64,000 nucleotides of DNA from JBMYRH01 sp049602155 (GTDB taxonomy: Bacteria > Myxococcota_A > UBA9042 > PHBI01 > JBMYRH01), in NCBI GenBank assembly GCA_049602155.1, contig JBMYRH010000008.1, positions 124,001 through 188,000 on the forward strand, read 5' to 3'. Position 1 is the stretch's first letter. Each line of letters begins with the position of its first letter. Of the stretch, positions 16,350 to 26,508 are shown piece after piece. The position numbers were made by a program, and so were the translations under genes. The notes below the pieces were generated by a model. That model made no database searches. It was not told where the DNA came from and worked only from the letters and a program-made list of their open reading frames with translations.

Positions 16350-18656
16350 CTATTTGGTGAAGTCGTGGAAGACCGACTTGGTCTTGTTGCTCTTCACTTG
16401 GGCGTGCTTGGTGACAGTCTTCGAGCCCTTCGTGAGCTTGATCGAGTAGCCTCCGGTCGGGATATTCTTAAGGGTCACGGGCGTGGTGCCTTTACTTTGC
16501 CCCTTCACCGTCACTTTGGCCCACGGCTTGGCGTTGATGCGCAGCGTGCCAAACCCCGGCACCTCTTTCCGCAGCTTCAACGACACCTCTTGCTTTGCAT
16601 GAGTGACGCGGAATTCTTCCGTCGAGCGGTCGTAGCCCAGCTTGCGGCCGGTCAGCTTCACGCTCTGCCCGATCTGAACCCCTGTCAGGACACGCTTGCC
16701 GTCTACGGTGCTGATCTGCCCGACGTTGCTCTTCACTCGAGCGTCGTCCGGCTCGACCTGGATGGTGACCTCAGCGGGTCCTTGGACCGCTGCTGGCGTC
16801 GCCATCTCGATCGGGATCAGCTTGGAGTCCGGGTTGATCGTCAGTTCTTTGAGGACCTTGGAGCCGCCGGCGCCGATCGCCTGGACGACGATCTTGCTCC
16901 CGGCCTTGCCGTTGTAGGAGACCGTGCCAACCCCCAATTCGATCCCATCGACCGAGACCTTGGCCGTCTCGTCCGTAGGAGCGAGCGTGATCGTGACGTT
17001 GTCGGCGTTCGCCTTCTTGAGGGTGAGGTGCGCGACCTGGTCCGCCTCCGTCACCTTTATCAGCTCCTCAAGCCTCGCATAGCCGTCCGCTCTGGCGACC
17101 AGTCGGACGGTTTGGCCTTTGGAGAGGCCGGTTACTTTTCCTGCCTCGACAGGCTTTCCGTCCGCTTCCAGTGCGGCATCGTACGGCGTCAACTTCACGA
17201 TGAGGGCGATGTTCCCTTGCGCGGCTTGGGTCTTTGTCGCGTTGTCATCGGGGGCTGCGTTGTCACCGCTCGCGACGCTCGCGCTGCTGGTGCCATCATC
17301 GCCCTGGCCCATGAAGAAGGCGGCTGCACCGCCGATCCCAAGGAGTATTAAAGCCGCGAGTCCGAACAGCATCCCCTTGGAGGTGCCACCCTGTGCCTCG
17401 AAGCTCCCGGTGCTCGCTGCGACTGCGCCGGTCGATGTGTGGTGCATCCCCACTGCAGCGGTTGCGTCCACCGGAGGAGAGGAGCCGATCGCCGGGAGCG
17501 CGACGGTCGCCCCATCGGGGGAGACCTTCGCGAGGGCCTCGTCGAGCTGCTCCTTCGTCAACGCCCCATCATGGATGGTCTCGGCTCCATGAGGGTCGTC
17601 GTCGATCGATGCCGGTGCCGGTGCCGGTGCGGATGGTGCACGAGCTGGTACGGCGGCTTGGGAAGCTGACGTCGCCTGCGCCTGCATCTGCCGCTCTTCC
17701 TCATACTCGGTCTTGAGGTGCTTGATGTCCTCACCGAAGAGTTCGGCGAGGTAGGGCTTCAGCGCCACAGTGTCGAGGTCATCGACGTTTGAGTAGAACC
17801 ACTTGGTCAGCTCGCGTCCGAAGGCCTCGACCGTCGGCTGCCGCTCTTCGCAGTTCTTGGCGAGGGAGCGGAGCACGATCTCGTCGAGCTCTGGCGGGAC
17901 GTCGGGGTTGATGCTCGACGGGACGGGCACCTCTTGTTTCAGGACGTTGGACAGCGTCTCGAAGTCGCTGTCGCCCAGGAAGAGGCGTTTGTGGGTCAGC
18001 ATCTCCCACATCATGATGCCCAGCGCGAAGAGGTCACTTCGCCCATCCAGGGCCTTACCTCGCGCTTGCTCCGGGCTCATGTAGGCGCACTTGCCCTTCA
18101 CAGTCCCGGCCATTGTCTTTGTGCTGCGCTGAGCAGCTTTGGCGATCCCGAAGTCCATCAACTTCACCTCGCCCGCATACGAGACCATCAGGTTGTGCGG
18201 GGAGACGTCACGATGGACGATGTTGAGGGCTTGGCCGTTGTACTCTTTCGTGTGCGCGTAGTGGAGCCCCTTGGAGGCCTCCATCATGACCCATGCGACC
18301 TGGGCGGGGCTCAGGTGCTTGTCAGCTTTTGCGCCCCGCTCGACCACGTACTTGAGGTCACAGCCCTCCACGTACTCCATGGCGATGTAGTAGCGATCAT
18401 CCTCCGAGTCGAAGTCGTAGATCTGGACGATGTTCGAGTGCTGAAGCTTGGATGCGATCCGAGCTTCGTCGATGAACATCTTCACGAATGCTTCGTCTTC
18501 CGTGAAATGCGGCAGGATACGCTTGACGACCATGAGCTTCTCGAAGCCCTCGGCGCCGACGGATTTGGCCCGAAAGATCTCGGCCATGCCCCCCATCGCG
18601 ATTTTGCGTAGGAGGATGTACTTCCCGTATCTCTGCGGTAGCTTGTTTGTCGACAT
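16350..18656 (-). CDS. Pkn-type Ser/Thr protein kinase with transmembrane segment and PEGA-like tail
   Basis: From the ATG at 18656 (768 aa; an ATG 54 bases upstream is also possible, neither has a clear ribosome site). The kinase domain spans about residues 10-285: MGGMAEIFRAK, VVKRI with the ATP Lys, catalytic loop IVHRDVSPHN and LMDFGIAK, so it should be active. A Pro/Ala-rich linker follows, then one hydrophobic helix (about 425-447). The outer part contains repeated beta modules ending in PEGA-like repeats such as GTLRINAKPWAKVTVKG and LKNIPTGGYSIKL. This is the myxobacterial-type signalling layout: cytoplasmic kinase, extracytoplasmic sensor. The ligand is unknown. Confidence 0.88.
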   Translation of the reverse strand: MSTNKLPQRYGKYILLRKIAMGGMAEIFRAKSVGAEGFEKLMVVKRILPHFTEDEAFVKMFIDEARIASKLQHSNIVQIYDFDSEDDRYYIAMEYVEGCDLKYVVERGAKADKHLSPAQVAWVMMEASKGLHYAHTKEYNGQALNIVHRDVSPHNLMVSYAGEVKLMDFGIAKAAQRSTKTMAGTVKGKCAYMSPEQARGKALDGRSDLFALGIMMWEMLTHKRLFLGDSDFETLSNVLKQEVPVPSSINPDVPPELDEIVLRSLAKNCEERQPTVEAFGRELTKWFYSNVDDLDTVALKPYLAELFGEDIKHLKTEYEEERQMQAQATSASQAAVPARAPSAPAPAPASIDDDPHGAETIHDGALTKEQLDEALAKVSPDGATVALPAIGSSPPVDATAAVGMHHTSTGAVAASTGSFEAQGGTSKGMLFGLAALILLGIGGAAAFFMGQGDDGTSSASVASGDNAAPDDNATKTQAAQGNIALIVKLTPYDAALEADGKPVEAGKVTGLSKGQTVRLVARADGYARLEELIKVTEADQVAHLTLKKANADNVTITLAPTDETAKVSVDGIELGVGTVSYNGKAGSKIVVQAIGAGGSKVLKELTINPDSKLIPIEMATPAAVQGPAEVTIQVEPDDARVKSNVGQISTVDGKRVLTGVQIGQSVKLTGRKLGYDRSTEEFRVTHAKQEVSLKLRKEVPGFGTLRINAKPWAKVTVKGQSKGTTPVTLKNIPTGGYSIKLTKGSKTVTKHAQVKSNKTKSVFHDFTK

Positions 18657-18856
18657 AGCTAGACGCACCAATGAGGCCAAGTGATGCCGGCGTTCAACGC
18701 ACTGCATCAAAGTGAATGATTAACGGGGCAGATGCTAACACAGCGCCCACAACGCTTGCTAGAGCCCCACAAGCGTTCTTGCAAGAAAGAAATCGCCTCA
18801 AAGTCGCCCCAGGGTGGCCAGAGAGAGGCGCTCACATCGACCTCCGGACAGATCGA

Positions 18857-20191
18857 ATGACGTCAGAATACGCCGAGTATGTTTGCTTCCAAGGCTGCGA
18901 AGGGGTGCGTCATCCACTCGACGCGATTGTGTATCGGTGTGAGAAGTGTGGTGGGCTCCTCGACGTCTCGCATCATTTAGAACGGTTGGCTGAGACCAGC
19001 CCAGCGGACTGGAAAGCTCGATTTGATGGGCGGGTCTCTGCGCAGCAATGGCCCTACGTCTCCGGGGTTTGGGGGAAGAAAGAGTGGGTACTCCCGACCA
19101 CCAGCGATGCCGACATCGTCAGTATGGCCGAGGGGAACTCACCGCTCTTGAAGAGCCTACGCCTTGAGCGAGAGCTTGGGCTCGGTGCGCTCTACATCAA
19201 GCAATGCGGGACCACACACACGGGGTCATTCAAGGACCTTGGGATGACCGTGCTGGTCAGCCAGGTCAACGGTATGCGCAGCCGTGGGCTCAGCGTGCCA
19301 GCCGTGGGGTGCGCGTCGACGGGTGACACCTCCGCAGCCCTCAGCGCTTACTGCGCAGCAGCTGATATCCCCTGCGTCGTATTCTTGCCGGCGGACAAGA
19401 TCTCGATGGCTCAGCTCGTTCAACCCATCGCAAATGGTGCGCTCGTCTTGAGCCTAGAAACCGATTTTGACGGCTGTATGGCGCTCATCCAACAGGTGAC
19501 CGAGGCGCATCCCATTTACCTGGCCAACTCGATGAACAGTTTACGGCTCGAGGGCCAAAAGACCGTCGCCATCGAGATCGTCCAGCAGCTGAACTGGGAG
19601 GTGCCCGACTGGGTGGTCGTACCGGGGGGGAACCTCGGGAACGTCTACGCACTGAGCAAAGGGTTTCAGATGATGCAGACCCTCGGCCTCATCGATCGCA
19701 CCCCGCGCTTGGCGTGTGTGCAAGCGGAGCGCGCGAACCCGCTCTACCGTGCGTACAAGGCGGGGTGGGAGACCTTCGAGGCGATCGACGCCGAGAAGAC
19801 GCTCGCGAGCGCGATCCAAATCGGAAATCCAGTCTCAATCCGTCGCGCGATTCGCGCCCTCGAGGCACACGATGGCGTGGTGGCGCAGGCTTCTGAGGAG
19901 GCGCTGATGGACGCCTGCGCTCGGGCGGACAGGGCAGGGTTCTTCACGTGCCCTCACACAGGCGTCGCGCTCGCAGGGTTAGAGGCTTTGCTGAGTGATG
20001 GGACGATCGCTCGCGATGACCGCGTCGTCGTCGTGTCGACGGCGCACGGCTTGAAGTTCGCCGACACCAAGGTGGCGTATCACGACGGGGCCCTAACGGG
20101 GATCAGCTCAAGGTACGCGAATCGGCCCGTGGAGCTGCCTGCGACGCTCGACGCGGTGATCGGAGCGATGGAGGCGCGGCTGGGCTCCTAG
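18857..20191 (+). CDS. thrC: Threonine synthase (zinc-ribbon type)
   Basis: PLP enzyme converting O-phosphohomoserine to threonine. The start at 18857 (444 aa) is chosen because the protein then opens directly with the N-terminal zinc-ribbon-like segment (CFQGCEG and CEKCGGLLDV) typical of this subclass; the frame is open further upstream to 18716. The PLP lysine lies in GSFKDLGM (Lys126), preceded by EGNSPLLKS. GCASTGDTSAALSAY and VVPGGNLGNVYAL form the phosphate and substrate loops. It is divergent from the kinase gene and ends four bases from the convergent CCA-transferase gene. Confidence 0.9.
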   Translation: MTSEYAEYVCFQGCEGVRHPLDAIVYRCEKCGGLLDVSHHLERLAETSPADWKARFDGRVSAQQWPYVSGVWGKKEWVLPTTSDADIVSMAEGNSPLLKSLRLERELGLGALYIKQCGTTHTGSFKDLGMTVLVSQVNGMRSRGLSVPAVGCASTGDTSAALSAYCAAADIPCVVFLPADKISMAQLVQPIANGALVLSLETDFDGCMALIQQVTEAHPIYLANSMNSLRLEGQKTVAIEIVQQLNWEVPDWVVVPGGNLGNVYALSKGFQMMQTLGLIDRTPRLACVQAERANPLYRAYKAGWETFEAIDAEKTLASAIQIGNPVSIRRAIRALEAHDGVVAQASEEALMDACARADRAGFFTCPHTGVALAGLEALLSDGTIARDDRVVVVSTAHGLKFADTKVAYHDGALTGISSRYANRPVELPATLDAVIGAMEARLGS

Positions 20192-20195
20192 TGGA

Positions 20196-21431
20196 CTAGG
20201 GCGTGACCTCAAGGATCGTCGTCGCCACGGCGATCGCTTCGGCTTTGAGGGTGATCTGTCCCTCAAGCTGGCCGTCCTCGACGGCGTCGAGCGCCTCCTT
20301 GAAGCGTGGACCCGGTGTAAAGCCGAGCTCGCGGAGGGTGCCACCGTCGATGAGGGGGGTGGGGTTCAGGGTCGCTTCGTCCCAGGAGGCGGCCTCCGCT
20401 TCGATCGCGTTAACCAGTGCCGCTGGGCGTTGTCCGGCGCGTGCTGCACGCGACGCTGCCCACAATGCGGTCGGGAATTCGGCCATCCGGACCAGGCGCT
20501 TACGCTGGGCGATCGACAGCTGTTCGTAGCGCAAGAGGGTGTGGGTGAGCTGCACGGCGGTAGCGACGTGACGTGTGAGCGCCTTTGAGGTGCGTAGTCG
20601 CTTTCCCCACTCGAAGACGACGCTCTGGGCGGGGGCGACGTCCATCAAGACAGCGGTCCATCCGCGCTCGGGGCTGAGTGGCGCATCGCAGAGCCGCGCC
20701 TCCACAGCTGCCGCTGAGCGAGGTTCAGGGAGCACCCGCTCCATGAGATCACTCGCCCTCAGGAGGGCCCACCCGCGCTTCGCGCCCCCCTCGGTCAAGA
20801 TGCGCTGCAGTTCGTCTCGGGTCCGCTCTGCGCTGACCGAGTGAATCGTGTCAGCGAGCGCACGGAGTGCAAACCACGTGTCCTCTTCAATCGTGAAGTT
20901 GAGCCTCGCGGCGAAGCGGAGCGCCCTGAGCAGTCGCAGCTGGTCCTCGGCGAATCGCTCCGTCGGCTCTCCAATCGCCCGGATAAGCTTCGCGTCGATG
21001 TCTTGGAGTCCCCCGACGTGATCGATGACGCGCGCCTCAGGGGGCTCAGCGAGAGGATCGCCGAGCAACCCGTTGACGGTGAAGTCACGGCGCAGGACGT
21101 CTTCTTTTGCCGTCGCCCACGCGACTTGGTCAGGTCGGCGGCCGTCTGCGTAACCCCCCTCTGTGCGGAAGGTGGCGACTTCGATCTCGTCCCCGCCGTG
21201 GAGCACGACGATGACTCCGAACTGTGCGCCGACTTCGACGCATCGTGGGAAGAGCGCAGTGACCTCTTCCGGTGTCGCGCTTGTCGTGATGTCGAAGTCT
21301 TTCGGGGTCACGCCCATCACGTCATCACGGACAGAGCCGCCCGCAAAATAAGCGTCATGGCCGGCATTCCTCAGATTTTTGAGGACCTCCAGTGCGGCGT
21401 TGCGAGCAACGGTTGGCGTGGGTTTCTTCAT
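20196..21431 (-). CDS. cca: CCA tRNA nucleotidyltransferase / poly(A) polymerase family
   Basis: Class II nucleotidyltransferase that adds or repairs the 3' CCA end of tRNAs. The active site is visible as FAGGSVRDDVMG followed by KDFDITTSA, giving the two catalytic Asp residues; DVLRRDFTVNGL and the ERFAEDQLRLLRALRFAARL helix are further hallmarks. The 411-aa length fits CCA-adding enzymes; a bacterial poly(A) polymerase cannot be fully excluded. At least one tRNA in this window (Lys) lacks an encoded CCA, so the organism needs such an enzyme. Confidence 0.85.
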   Translation of the reverse strand: MKKPTPTVARNAALEVLKNLRNAGHDAYFAGGSVRDDVMGVTPKDFDITTSATPEEVTALFPRCVEVGAQFGVIVVLHGGDEIEVATFRTEGGYADGRRPDQVAWATAKEDVLRRDFTVNGLLGDPLAEPPEARVIDHVGGLQDIDAKLIRAIGEPTERFAEDQLRLLRALRFAARLNFTIEEDTWFALRALADTIHSVSAERTRDELQRILTEGGAKRGWALLRASDLMERVLPEPRSAAAVEARLCDAPLSPERGWTAVLMDVAPAQSVVFEWGKRLRTSKALTRHVATAVQLTHTLLRYEQLSIAQRKRLVRMAEFPTALWAASRAARAGQRPAALVNAIEAEAASWDEATLNPTPLIDGGTLRELGFTPGPRFKEALDAVEDGQLEGQITLKAEAIAVATTILEVTP

Positions 21432-21494
21432 CTACCTCTGGTTTACCTGACCCGAGCTGAGGGGGCTAGTCGGGCGCTGAGTTGCAACGACGGA

Positions 21495-21524
21495 TTGAAG
21501 GGAAGGGCTCCGCGCTGATAGATT
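21495..21524 (+). promoter_or_regulatory. Possible promoter of the CARDB/PPC lipoprotein gene
   Basis: TTGAAG (21495-21500) and TAGATT (21519-21524) are separated by 18 bases, 30 bases before the ATG at 21554. The match to sigma-70 elements is moderate and rests on sequence only. Confidence 0.35.
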
Positions 21525-21553
21525 GTCGGGACGCACCGCCAAGCGGAGGGGAG

Positions 21554-24500
21554 ATGCGCGTGACGATGATGGCAAAGCTTGTGGCTCGACCCGCAGCAGT
21601 TCTGACACTGATGCTGCTCGTGATCTGTGTGGCAGCTGGCTGCGAGAATGCGCCAGCGACCTCTCCTTCAGCTGACGAGAGCACGGATGAGCAGTCCGAC
21701 GAACTCGAACCTGCATCTGGCCCAGATGACAATGAGGATCTCTCTGCGATCGATGATCGACCAGGCAGCGTCGATGTGGCCGAAGATCTCCCCGAGTTCT
21801 CGGTGCGGATCCTGGCCTCTGCGACAGAGGGCAACGCACCGATGGATGTCGACTTCAGCGTCGAGATCACATCGGATGACGACGTTGATGCGAACGCGTT
21901 GAGCTATCAGTGGAGTATCGGGCCGCTCGCGAATTACGATGTCGCTGAGTTTCGGCACTCGTTCTACGCCCCGACCGTCGCCTCGGTGGACTTGACGGTG
22001 ACCTACCGTGGTGCGGATGGCTCCGAGGTGGTCGAGACCGACAAAGAGCAAATCCGAGTCCTGGGTTGCGCGGACTTGATGTTCGAGGAGATCTCCCTCG
22101 CGTCGCCCGTCGAGGTCGGCCAGGGAGAGTCGGTGTCCTTCCTGCAAGCAAAGATGCTCAATGAAGGGGACGTGATCGAGACGCCGTTTGAGGTTTGGGT
22201 CGTCCTTTCAGACGACGATATCCTTGATCTGGAGGTCGACCATGTGGTCTCCGTACGTCAATTCGAGGGCATGGAGAGCGGTCAGTTTGGCGAGGTCTTC
22301 TTCGACCTGTCAGATGAAGGCTTTGACGTCCCGGGTGATCTGGATGACGGCAATTACTACGTCTATTTAGTGGCGGACGCTGGTGAGGTCGTGAACGAGT
22401 GCCAGGAGTCCAACAACATCCGGAGCACGACGAACAACCTGACCGTCGACGCGAGCCTGCTGTTGAAGCCTGACCTGGAGGTCACTGAGGTCGGGTTCCC
22501 CGAGAACTTGGTGGTGAAGCAGGACACGAACATCAATTACTCGTTCCGCGTCAGCAACGTCGGGGATGGCGACGCCGAACAGTTCCGCCTCGCCACGTGG
22601 CTCTCGGTCGATGACACCTTTGATCCCGACTCCGACATGCTGATCAGCGGCCCCACCGATCTGGGGGCGACCGTGCAGCAGATGGCGGTCGAGGGGACCC
22701 AGAACTTCTTCAAGTCCTACAAGATCCCCGTGGACCTCACCCCAGGTGAGTATTGGATCATCGTCGAGGTGGACGTGAATGAGCAGGTGGCGGAGCTCGA
22801 CGAGACGAATAACGTCGCCGTGTCGCCGTTCTCGTTCACCATGCAGTACGAAGAGCCCCAGTGTGCGGACTTGTCCTTGGATGCGCTCCAGATTGCGCCA
22901 ACGATCACCTATTGGAACGGCACAGTGCAGGTCCTCGCAGAGGTGTCGAACCCAGGTACGATGGATATCCCCGGTGGGTGGAGCACTGCCGTTTACTTCT
23001 CACTTCAGCCGAGCTTGAACCCCAGCATCGCGACACAGATGAACACCAGCACCTGGGTAATGCCTAGCATCCCGGCCGGCGAGACGGTGATGCTGGACGA
23101 GATCGTGACCGTGAAGAACACGCTGCCTGTCCTCGAGCACTACGTCGGCCTCGTCCTAGATCCCGATGATGTGCTCTCCGAGTGCGCCGAGGGCAACAAC
23201 GCGAAGGTGTTCGAGACACCGATTGAGATCGAGGCGCAAGCTAACGTGTCCTTGGTCGCTGAGGGCGTATCCTTTCACCCCAACGTGATCGAGGCTGGTG
23301 AGGACGCGAAGGTGACCTTCTCGGTGTCGAATATGGGCTCAAGTCAGGCGTCGTCCTTCGGGATCGCGGTCGTCTTGAGCGCTGACAACCAGGTCTCAAC
23401 CTCAGGGATCGCCCAAGGGCTCGATGTGGTCATTGGCGAACTCACGGTGCCGTTCTTGCCCCCTGCAACGACGCTTGAGTTTGTCGAGAAGATCCCGATC
23501 CCCATCGAGCTCGACGCCGTGATCAGCCAGAACGTGCTCTACACCGTGGGCGTGGTTGTGGATCCGACGAATAGCCAAGTCTCAGATAGCAACAAGTCCG
23601 ACAACGTCGCTATCGCGCCCTCTTTGCTTCAGGTCACCGGAGCTCAGGGAGGCTGCTTGGAGGATGGCAACGAGCCAAACAATGCACTGGAGACCGCAGT
23701 GCCTCTCGCGCCCGGGAGTCACACCGATCTGCACAGCTGTGGCAACACGGACTGGTACACGGTCAATGTGCCGACGGGGCACAGTTTGCATGTGACTGCA
23801 GAGATCACGCCTCTGTTGAGCCTCGACGACGTCCCGAGCAATCTCGATATGGCGCTCTATGACCCGGGTGAGATGCTGGTCGATGAGAGCACACATATCG
23901 GCCCTGAGGAGGAACTCTGGGCGTTTGTCGCCGAGCAGGACACGGACTATGCCCTGCGCGTGTACGCCGCGACTCCGAACGACCGTGGCCACTACACGCT
24001 CCACGTCGAGGTCCTCCCGCCCGTGCCAGGTGTGGAACTCGTGCCATCGGATGTGGAGGCGATCCCTGCCTCGCTCTACCCCGGGGGGCTCATGAACTTG
24101 GCCTGGACGGATAACAACATGGGCGACACGCCGTCGCCGGCCTACGACGTGGCGGTCTGGTTGTCGACAGACCAGACCTTGGACGCAGAGGATATCTCGG
24201 TTGCCGTGGTGCCGAGCGCAGGCACTGGAGCAGCGTCGAGTACGCCTCACCTGACGCAGTTCCTCTTGCCATCCGATATCTTGGGGGGCGACTGGTACTT
24301 CTTGGTTCAAATCGACCCCGACGGGGTGCTCGAGGAGAGCGACACGGAGAACAACGTGGCCGTCAGCGACGTGGTGTTCTTGGATCCGCAGCTGACCTGC
24401 GCGGATGACGACAATGAGCCCAATGACGCACCGGTCCTCGCGACCCCGCTTGACCTCTCTAACGGGAGCGCAGTGATGTACCACATGGTCGCCTGCCCGC

Positions 24501-25861
24501 AGCTGCCAGACTGGTACCGCGTCTCGCTGGAGGCCGGGAATGCGTTTGTCGCCACGGCGACTTACCAGCACGATGATGCCAAGGGGTTGCTCACGATTGA
24601 GCTGTGGGACCCGACCGGGAACGCGATGCTTTGGTCGCAGACCGGCACCGGCTCATCGAAGGTGCAGATCCCCTGGGTGTGGTCGTCAGGCGACTACTTG
24701 CTGAAGGTCGCGACACAGGTCGACGATGGCAAAGAGGCGCCCTACACGTACAACCTGTCGGCGGCGACCTCCTCCGGCCTCGAGGCCAATCGCTGCGATG
24801 GAGACGTCTTCGAAGACAACAACTGGATGGGGGGCGCTGCGACAGTTGGCTGTGGATTGCAGTCCGCGACCTTGTGCCAAGGAGACGTTGACTACTACGA
24901 CATCATCGTCAACGGAGGAGACACCTTGACGGTGACGATGCAGCACGCCGAGGCGGGCCTGAAGATGAGCCTCTACGCCGACATGGCGCCCGTCCCAGTC
25001 GATGAGCATGCAGGCAATGGGCAAGTCGCCTTCTACGCCTCAGCCGAGACGGCGCTGCTCTTGGTCGTAGAGGCTGATGGCGATCCGACTCAGCTCATCA
25101 GCTCGGAGTACACGATCTTCCTCGATGGCGTGCAGGGGAGCGATCTCATCGTCGATGACCTTGGGCTCTACCCGGGCAATGTTGACCAAGGCGAAGATGG
25201 TGTCTTGAGCTATACGCTGCGCAACACCTGTATTGACGCGACGCCTCCATTTGACGTCACCGTGTGGCTGTCTGCCGATGCCGTGCTCGATGAGACGGAC
25301 GTGGACCTGAAGACCTTCCCGACCGCCGGCGTAGATGGGAAAAGTGAGCTCTCCGAGTCCCACAAAGTGAGCGTCCCCTTCTCGACGGTGCCTGGGATGT
25401 ACTGGCTGCTGACTGAAGCGGACAGCAGTGATCAGGTGAATGAGTCTAACGAGGGCAACAACGTTGGAGGTACTGAGATTGGCGTGACTCAAGTGTGCTT
25501 GGCGGACGCCTTTGAGCCGAATGATCTGTTGATGCCTGTGGAGCCGATCGCGCCGCTGGTCGAGTTGCCAGGCGCTGAAGGGCTCTCGCTCTGCCCCTTG
25601 GATGTCGACTGGTTCCAGGTCGTCGTCCCTGCGGGCAAGACGCTGACGGCGTCGATCACCTTTGAGAACGCGGAGGGCGACTTGGACTTGCGCGCCTACG
25701 ACCCTGCGTACTCGACGCAGCAGCCTGTCGCATCTTCACAGACCTCGGCCGACATCGAGGCGGTGTCGTATATGCCCCCTGTGGGTGGTGTCGTGCTTCT
25801 GCGCGTCAACGGCTTTGACGGAGCTGGTGCGAGCTACGGACTCCAGTTGGAACTCGACTGA
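21554..25861 (+). CDS. Giant surface lipoprotein with alternating CARDB and PPC domains
   Basis: The ATG at 21554 follows a strong GGAGG and gives 1435 aa with a lipoprotein signal ending at VAAGC (Cys30). After an acidic linker and a PKD-like domain come six CARDB-type domains, each closing with a variant of the ExNN motif (ECQESNN, ELDETNN, ECAEGNN, SDSNKSDN, EESDTENN, NESNEGNN). They are interleaved with four PPC-type beta domains that open with EPN or EDN motifs and contain DWY, DYY or DWF. The order is roughly CARDB x4, PPC, CARDB, PPC x2, CARDB, PPC. I expect a long extended adhesin or cell-surface scaffold; no catalytic domain is visible. The 3' end overlaps the convergent NUDIX gene by 28 bases. 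Confidence 0.85.
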   Translation: MRVTMMAKLVARPAAVLTLMLLVICVAAGCENAPATSPSADESTDEQSDELEPASGPDDNEDLSAIDDRPGSVDVAEDLPEFSVRILASATEGNAPMDVDFSVEITSDDDVDANALSYQWSIGPLANYDVAEFRHSFYAPTVASVDLTVTYRGADGSEVVETDKEQIRVLGCADLMFEEISLASPVEVGQGESVSFLQAKMLNEGDVIETPFEVWVVLSDDDILDLEVDHVVSVRQFEGMESGQFGEVFFDLSDEGFDVPGDLDDGNYYVYLVADAGEVVNECQESNNIRSTTNNLTVDASLLLKPDLEVTEVGFPENLVVKQDTNINYSFRVSNVGDGDAEQFRLATWLSVDDTFDPDSDMLISGPTDLGATVQQMAVEGTQNFFKSYKIPVDLTPGEYWIIVEVDVNEQVAELDETNNVAVSPFSFTMQYEEPQCADLSLDALQIAPTITYWNGTVQVLAEVSNPGTMDIPGGWSTAVYFSLQPSLNPSIATQMNTSTWVMPSIPAGETVMLDEIVTVKNTLPVLEHYVGLVLDPDDVLSECAEGNNAKVFETPIEIEAQANVSLVAEGVSFHPNVIEAGEDAKVTFSVSNMGSSQASSFGIAVVLSADNQVSTSGIAQGLDVVIGELTVPFLPPATTLEFVEKIPIPIELDAVISQNVLYTVGVVVDPTNSQVSDSNKSDNVAIAPSLLQVTGAQGGCLEDGNEPNNALETAVPLAPGSHTDLHSCGNTDWYTVNVPTGHSLHVTAEITPLLSLDDVPSNLDMALYDPGEMLVDESTHIGPEEELWAFVAEQDTDYALRVYAATPNDRGHYTLHVEVLPPVPGVELVPSDVEAIPASLYPGGLMNLAWTDNNMGDTPSPAYDVAVWLSTDQTLDAEDISVAVVPSAGTGAASSTPHLTQFLLPSDILGGDWYFLVQIDPDGVLEESDTENNVAVSDVVFLDPQLTCADDDNEPNDAPVLATPLDLSNGSAVMYHMVACPQLPDWYRVSLEAGNAFVATATYQHDDAKGLLTIELWDPTGNAMLWSQTGTGSSKVQIPWVWSSGDYLLKVATQVDDGKEAPYTYNLSAATSSGLEANRCDGDVFEDNNWMGGAATVGCGLQSATLCQGDVDYYDIIVNGGDTLTVTMQHAEAGLKMSLYADMAPVPVDEHAGNGQVAFYASAETALLLVVEADGDPTQLISSEYTIFLDGVQGSDLIVDDLGLYPGNVDQGEDGVLSYTLRNTCIDATPPFDVTVWLSADAVLDETDVDLKTFPTAGVDGKSELSESHKVSVPFSTVPGMYWLLTEADSSDQVNESNEGNNVGGTEIGVTQVCLADAFEPNDLLMPVEPIAPLVELPGAEGLSLCPLDVDWFQVVVPAGKTLTASITFENAEGDLDLRAYDPAYSTQQPVASSQTSADIEAVSYMPPVGGVVLLRVNGFDGAGASYGLQLELD

Positions 25862-26508
25862 GCCGCTCCCTCGCCGCGGAGCAGCTTGGTCAGCCCTTGG
25901 ATCATGCCCGCCGTCGCGCCCCACACGATGTGGGGCGTGGTGAGGTAGAAGTACACCCGCCGATCGGGGCCACGGCCACTGAACCTCATCGTGCGCCGGC
26001 AGGCCGGGTCTAAGAAGGTCTGCAGCGGGACATAGAAGACCTCTGCGACCTCACGCTCTGATGGCGTGAAGACGACGTCGGGATCCAAGACGCCGACGCA
26101 CGGGGTGATGTGAAAGCGTGTCACAGTCCGGAAGTCATCCAAGATGGCGACGCGCGTGATGGCGTCGCGCGAGATACCGAGCTCTTCTTCGGTTTCGCGT
26201 ACGGCGGTTTCCCATCGGTCGGTGTCCTCTGGTTCGACTCGCCCACCGGGGAAGGACGGCTGACCTCCGTGCACACCCAACTCTGGCGGTCTCTGTGTCA
26301 GGACCAACGAGAGGCCCTCTGGGGTCTCGATGAGGGGCACCAGCACCGCGGCGAGCTTGAGGTCATCTGCTGGAAGCGTGATGCGCTTATGAGCGCTGAC
26401 ACGCTCTGCCACTTGGGAAGAAGACCATTGGCGCGGCGCGGTGACGGGCGCTACTCCTGAGCGGGTGGTGGCGTGAGGCTCGACACGTAGCCCTCGGGCT
26501 TCACGCAT
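25834..26508 (-). CDS. NUDIX hydrolase, CoA pyrophosphatase-like
   Basis: The NUDIX box is seen as SFPGGRVEPEDTD and then AVRETEEELG, with the preceding LVLTQRPPELGVHGGQ typical of the NudL/Nudt7 CoA-diphosphatase branch, which cleaves coenzyme A to phosphopantetheine and 3',5'-ADP. The start is uncertain: the ATG at 26508 and a GTG at 26520 both lie inside the end of the stress-protein gene, without a good ribosome site; a GTG at 26412 would avoid the overlap but also lacks one. The C-terminus overlaps the convergent lipoprotein gene by 28 bases. Confidence 0.75.
   Translation of the reverse strand: MREARGLRVEPHATTRSGVAPVTAPRQWSSSQVAERVSAHKRITLPADDLKLAAVLVPLIETPEGLSLVLTQRPPELGVHGGQPSFPGGRVEPEDTDRWETAVRETEEELGISRDAITRVAILDDFRTVTRFHITPCVGVLDPDVVFTPSEREVAEVFYVPLQTFLDPACRRTMRFSGRGPDRRVYFYLTTPHIVWGATAGMIQGLTKLLRGEGAAQSSSNWSP

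Noticed and set aside
16254..17351. A 365-codon plus-strand open frame opposite the kinase tail
   Set aside because: Antisense to the PEGA-like region of the kinase; the translation is Arg/Leu/Asp-rich without recognisable domains.
23582..24571. A 329-codon minus-strand open frame opposite the CARDB/PPC gene
   Set aside because: The opposite strand has obvious repeated domains; this frame is a shadow.
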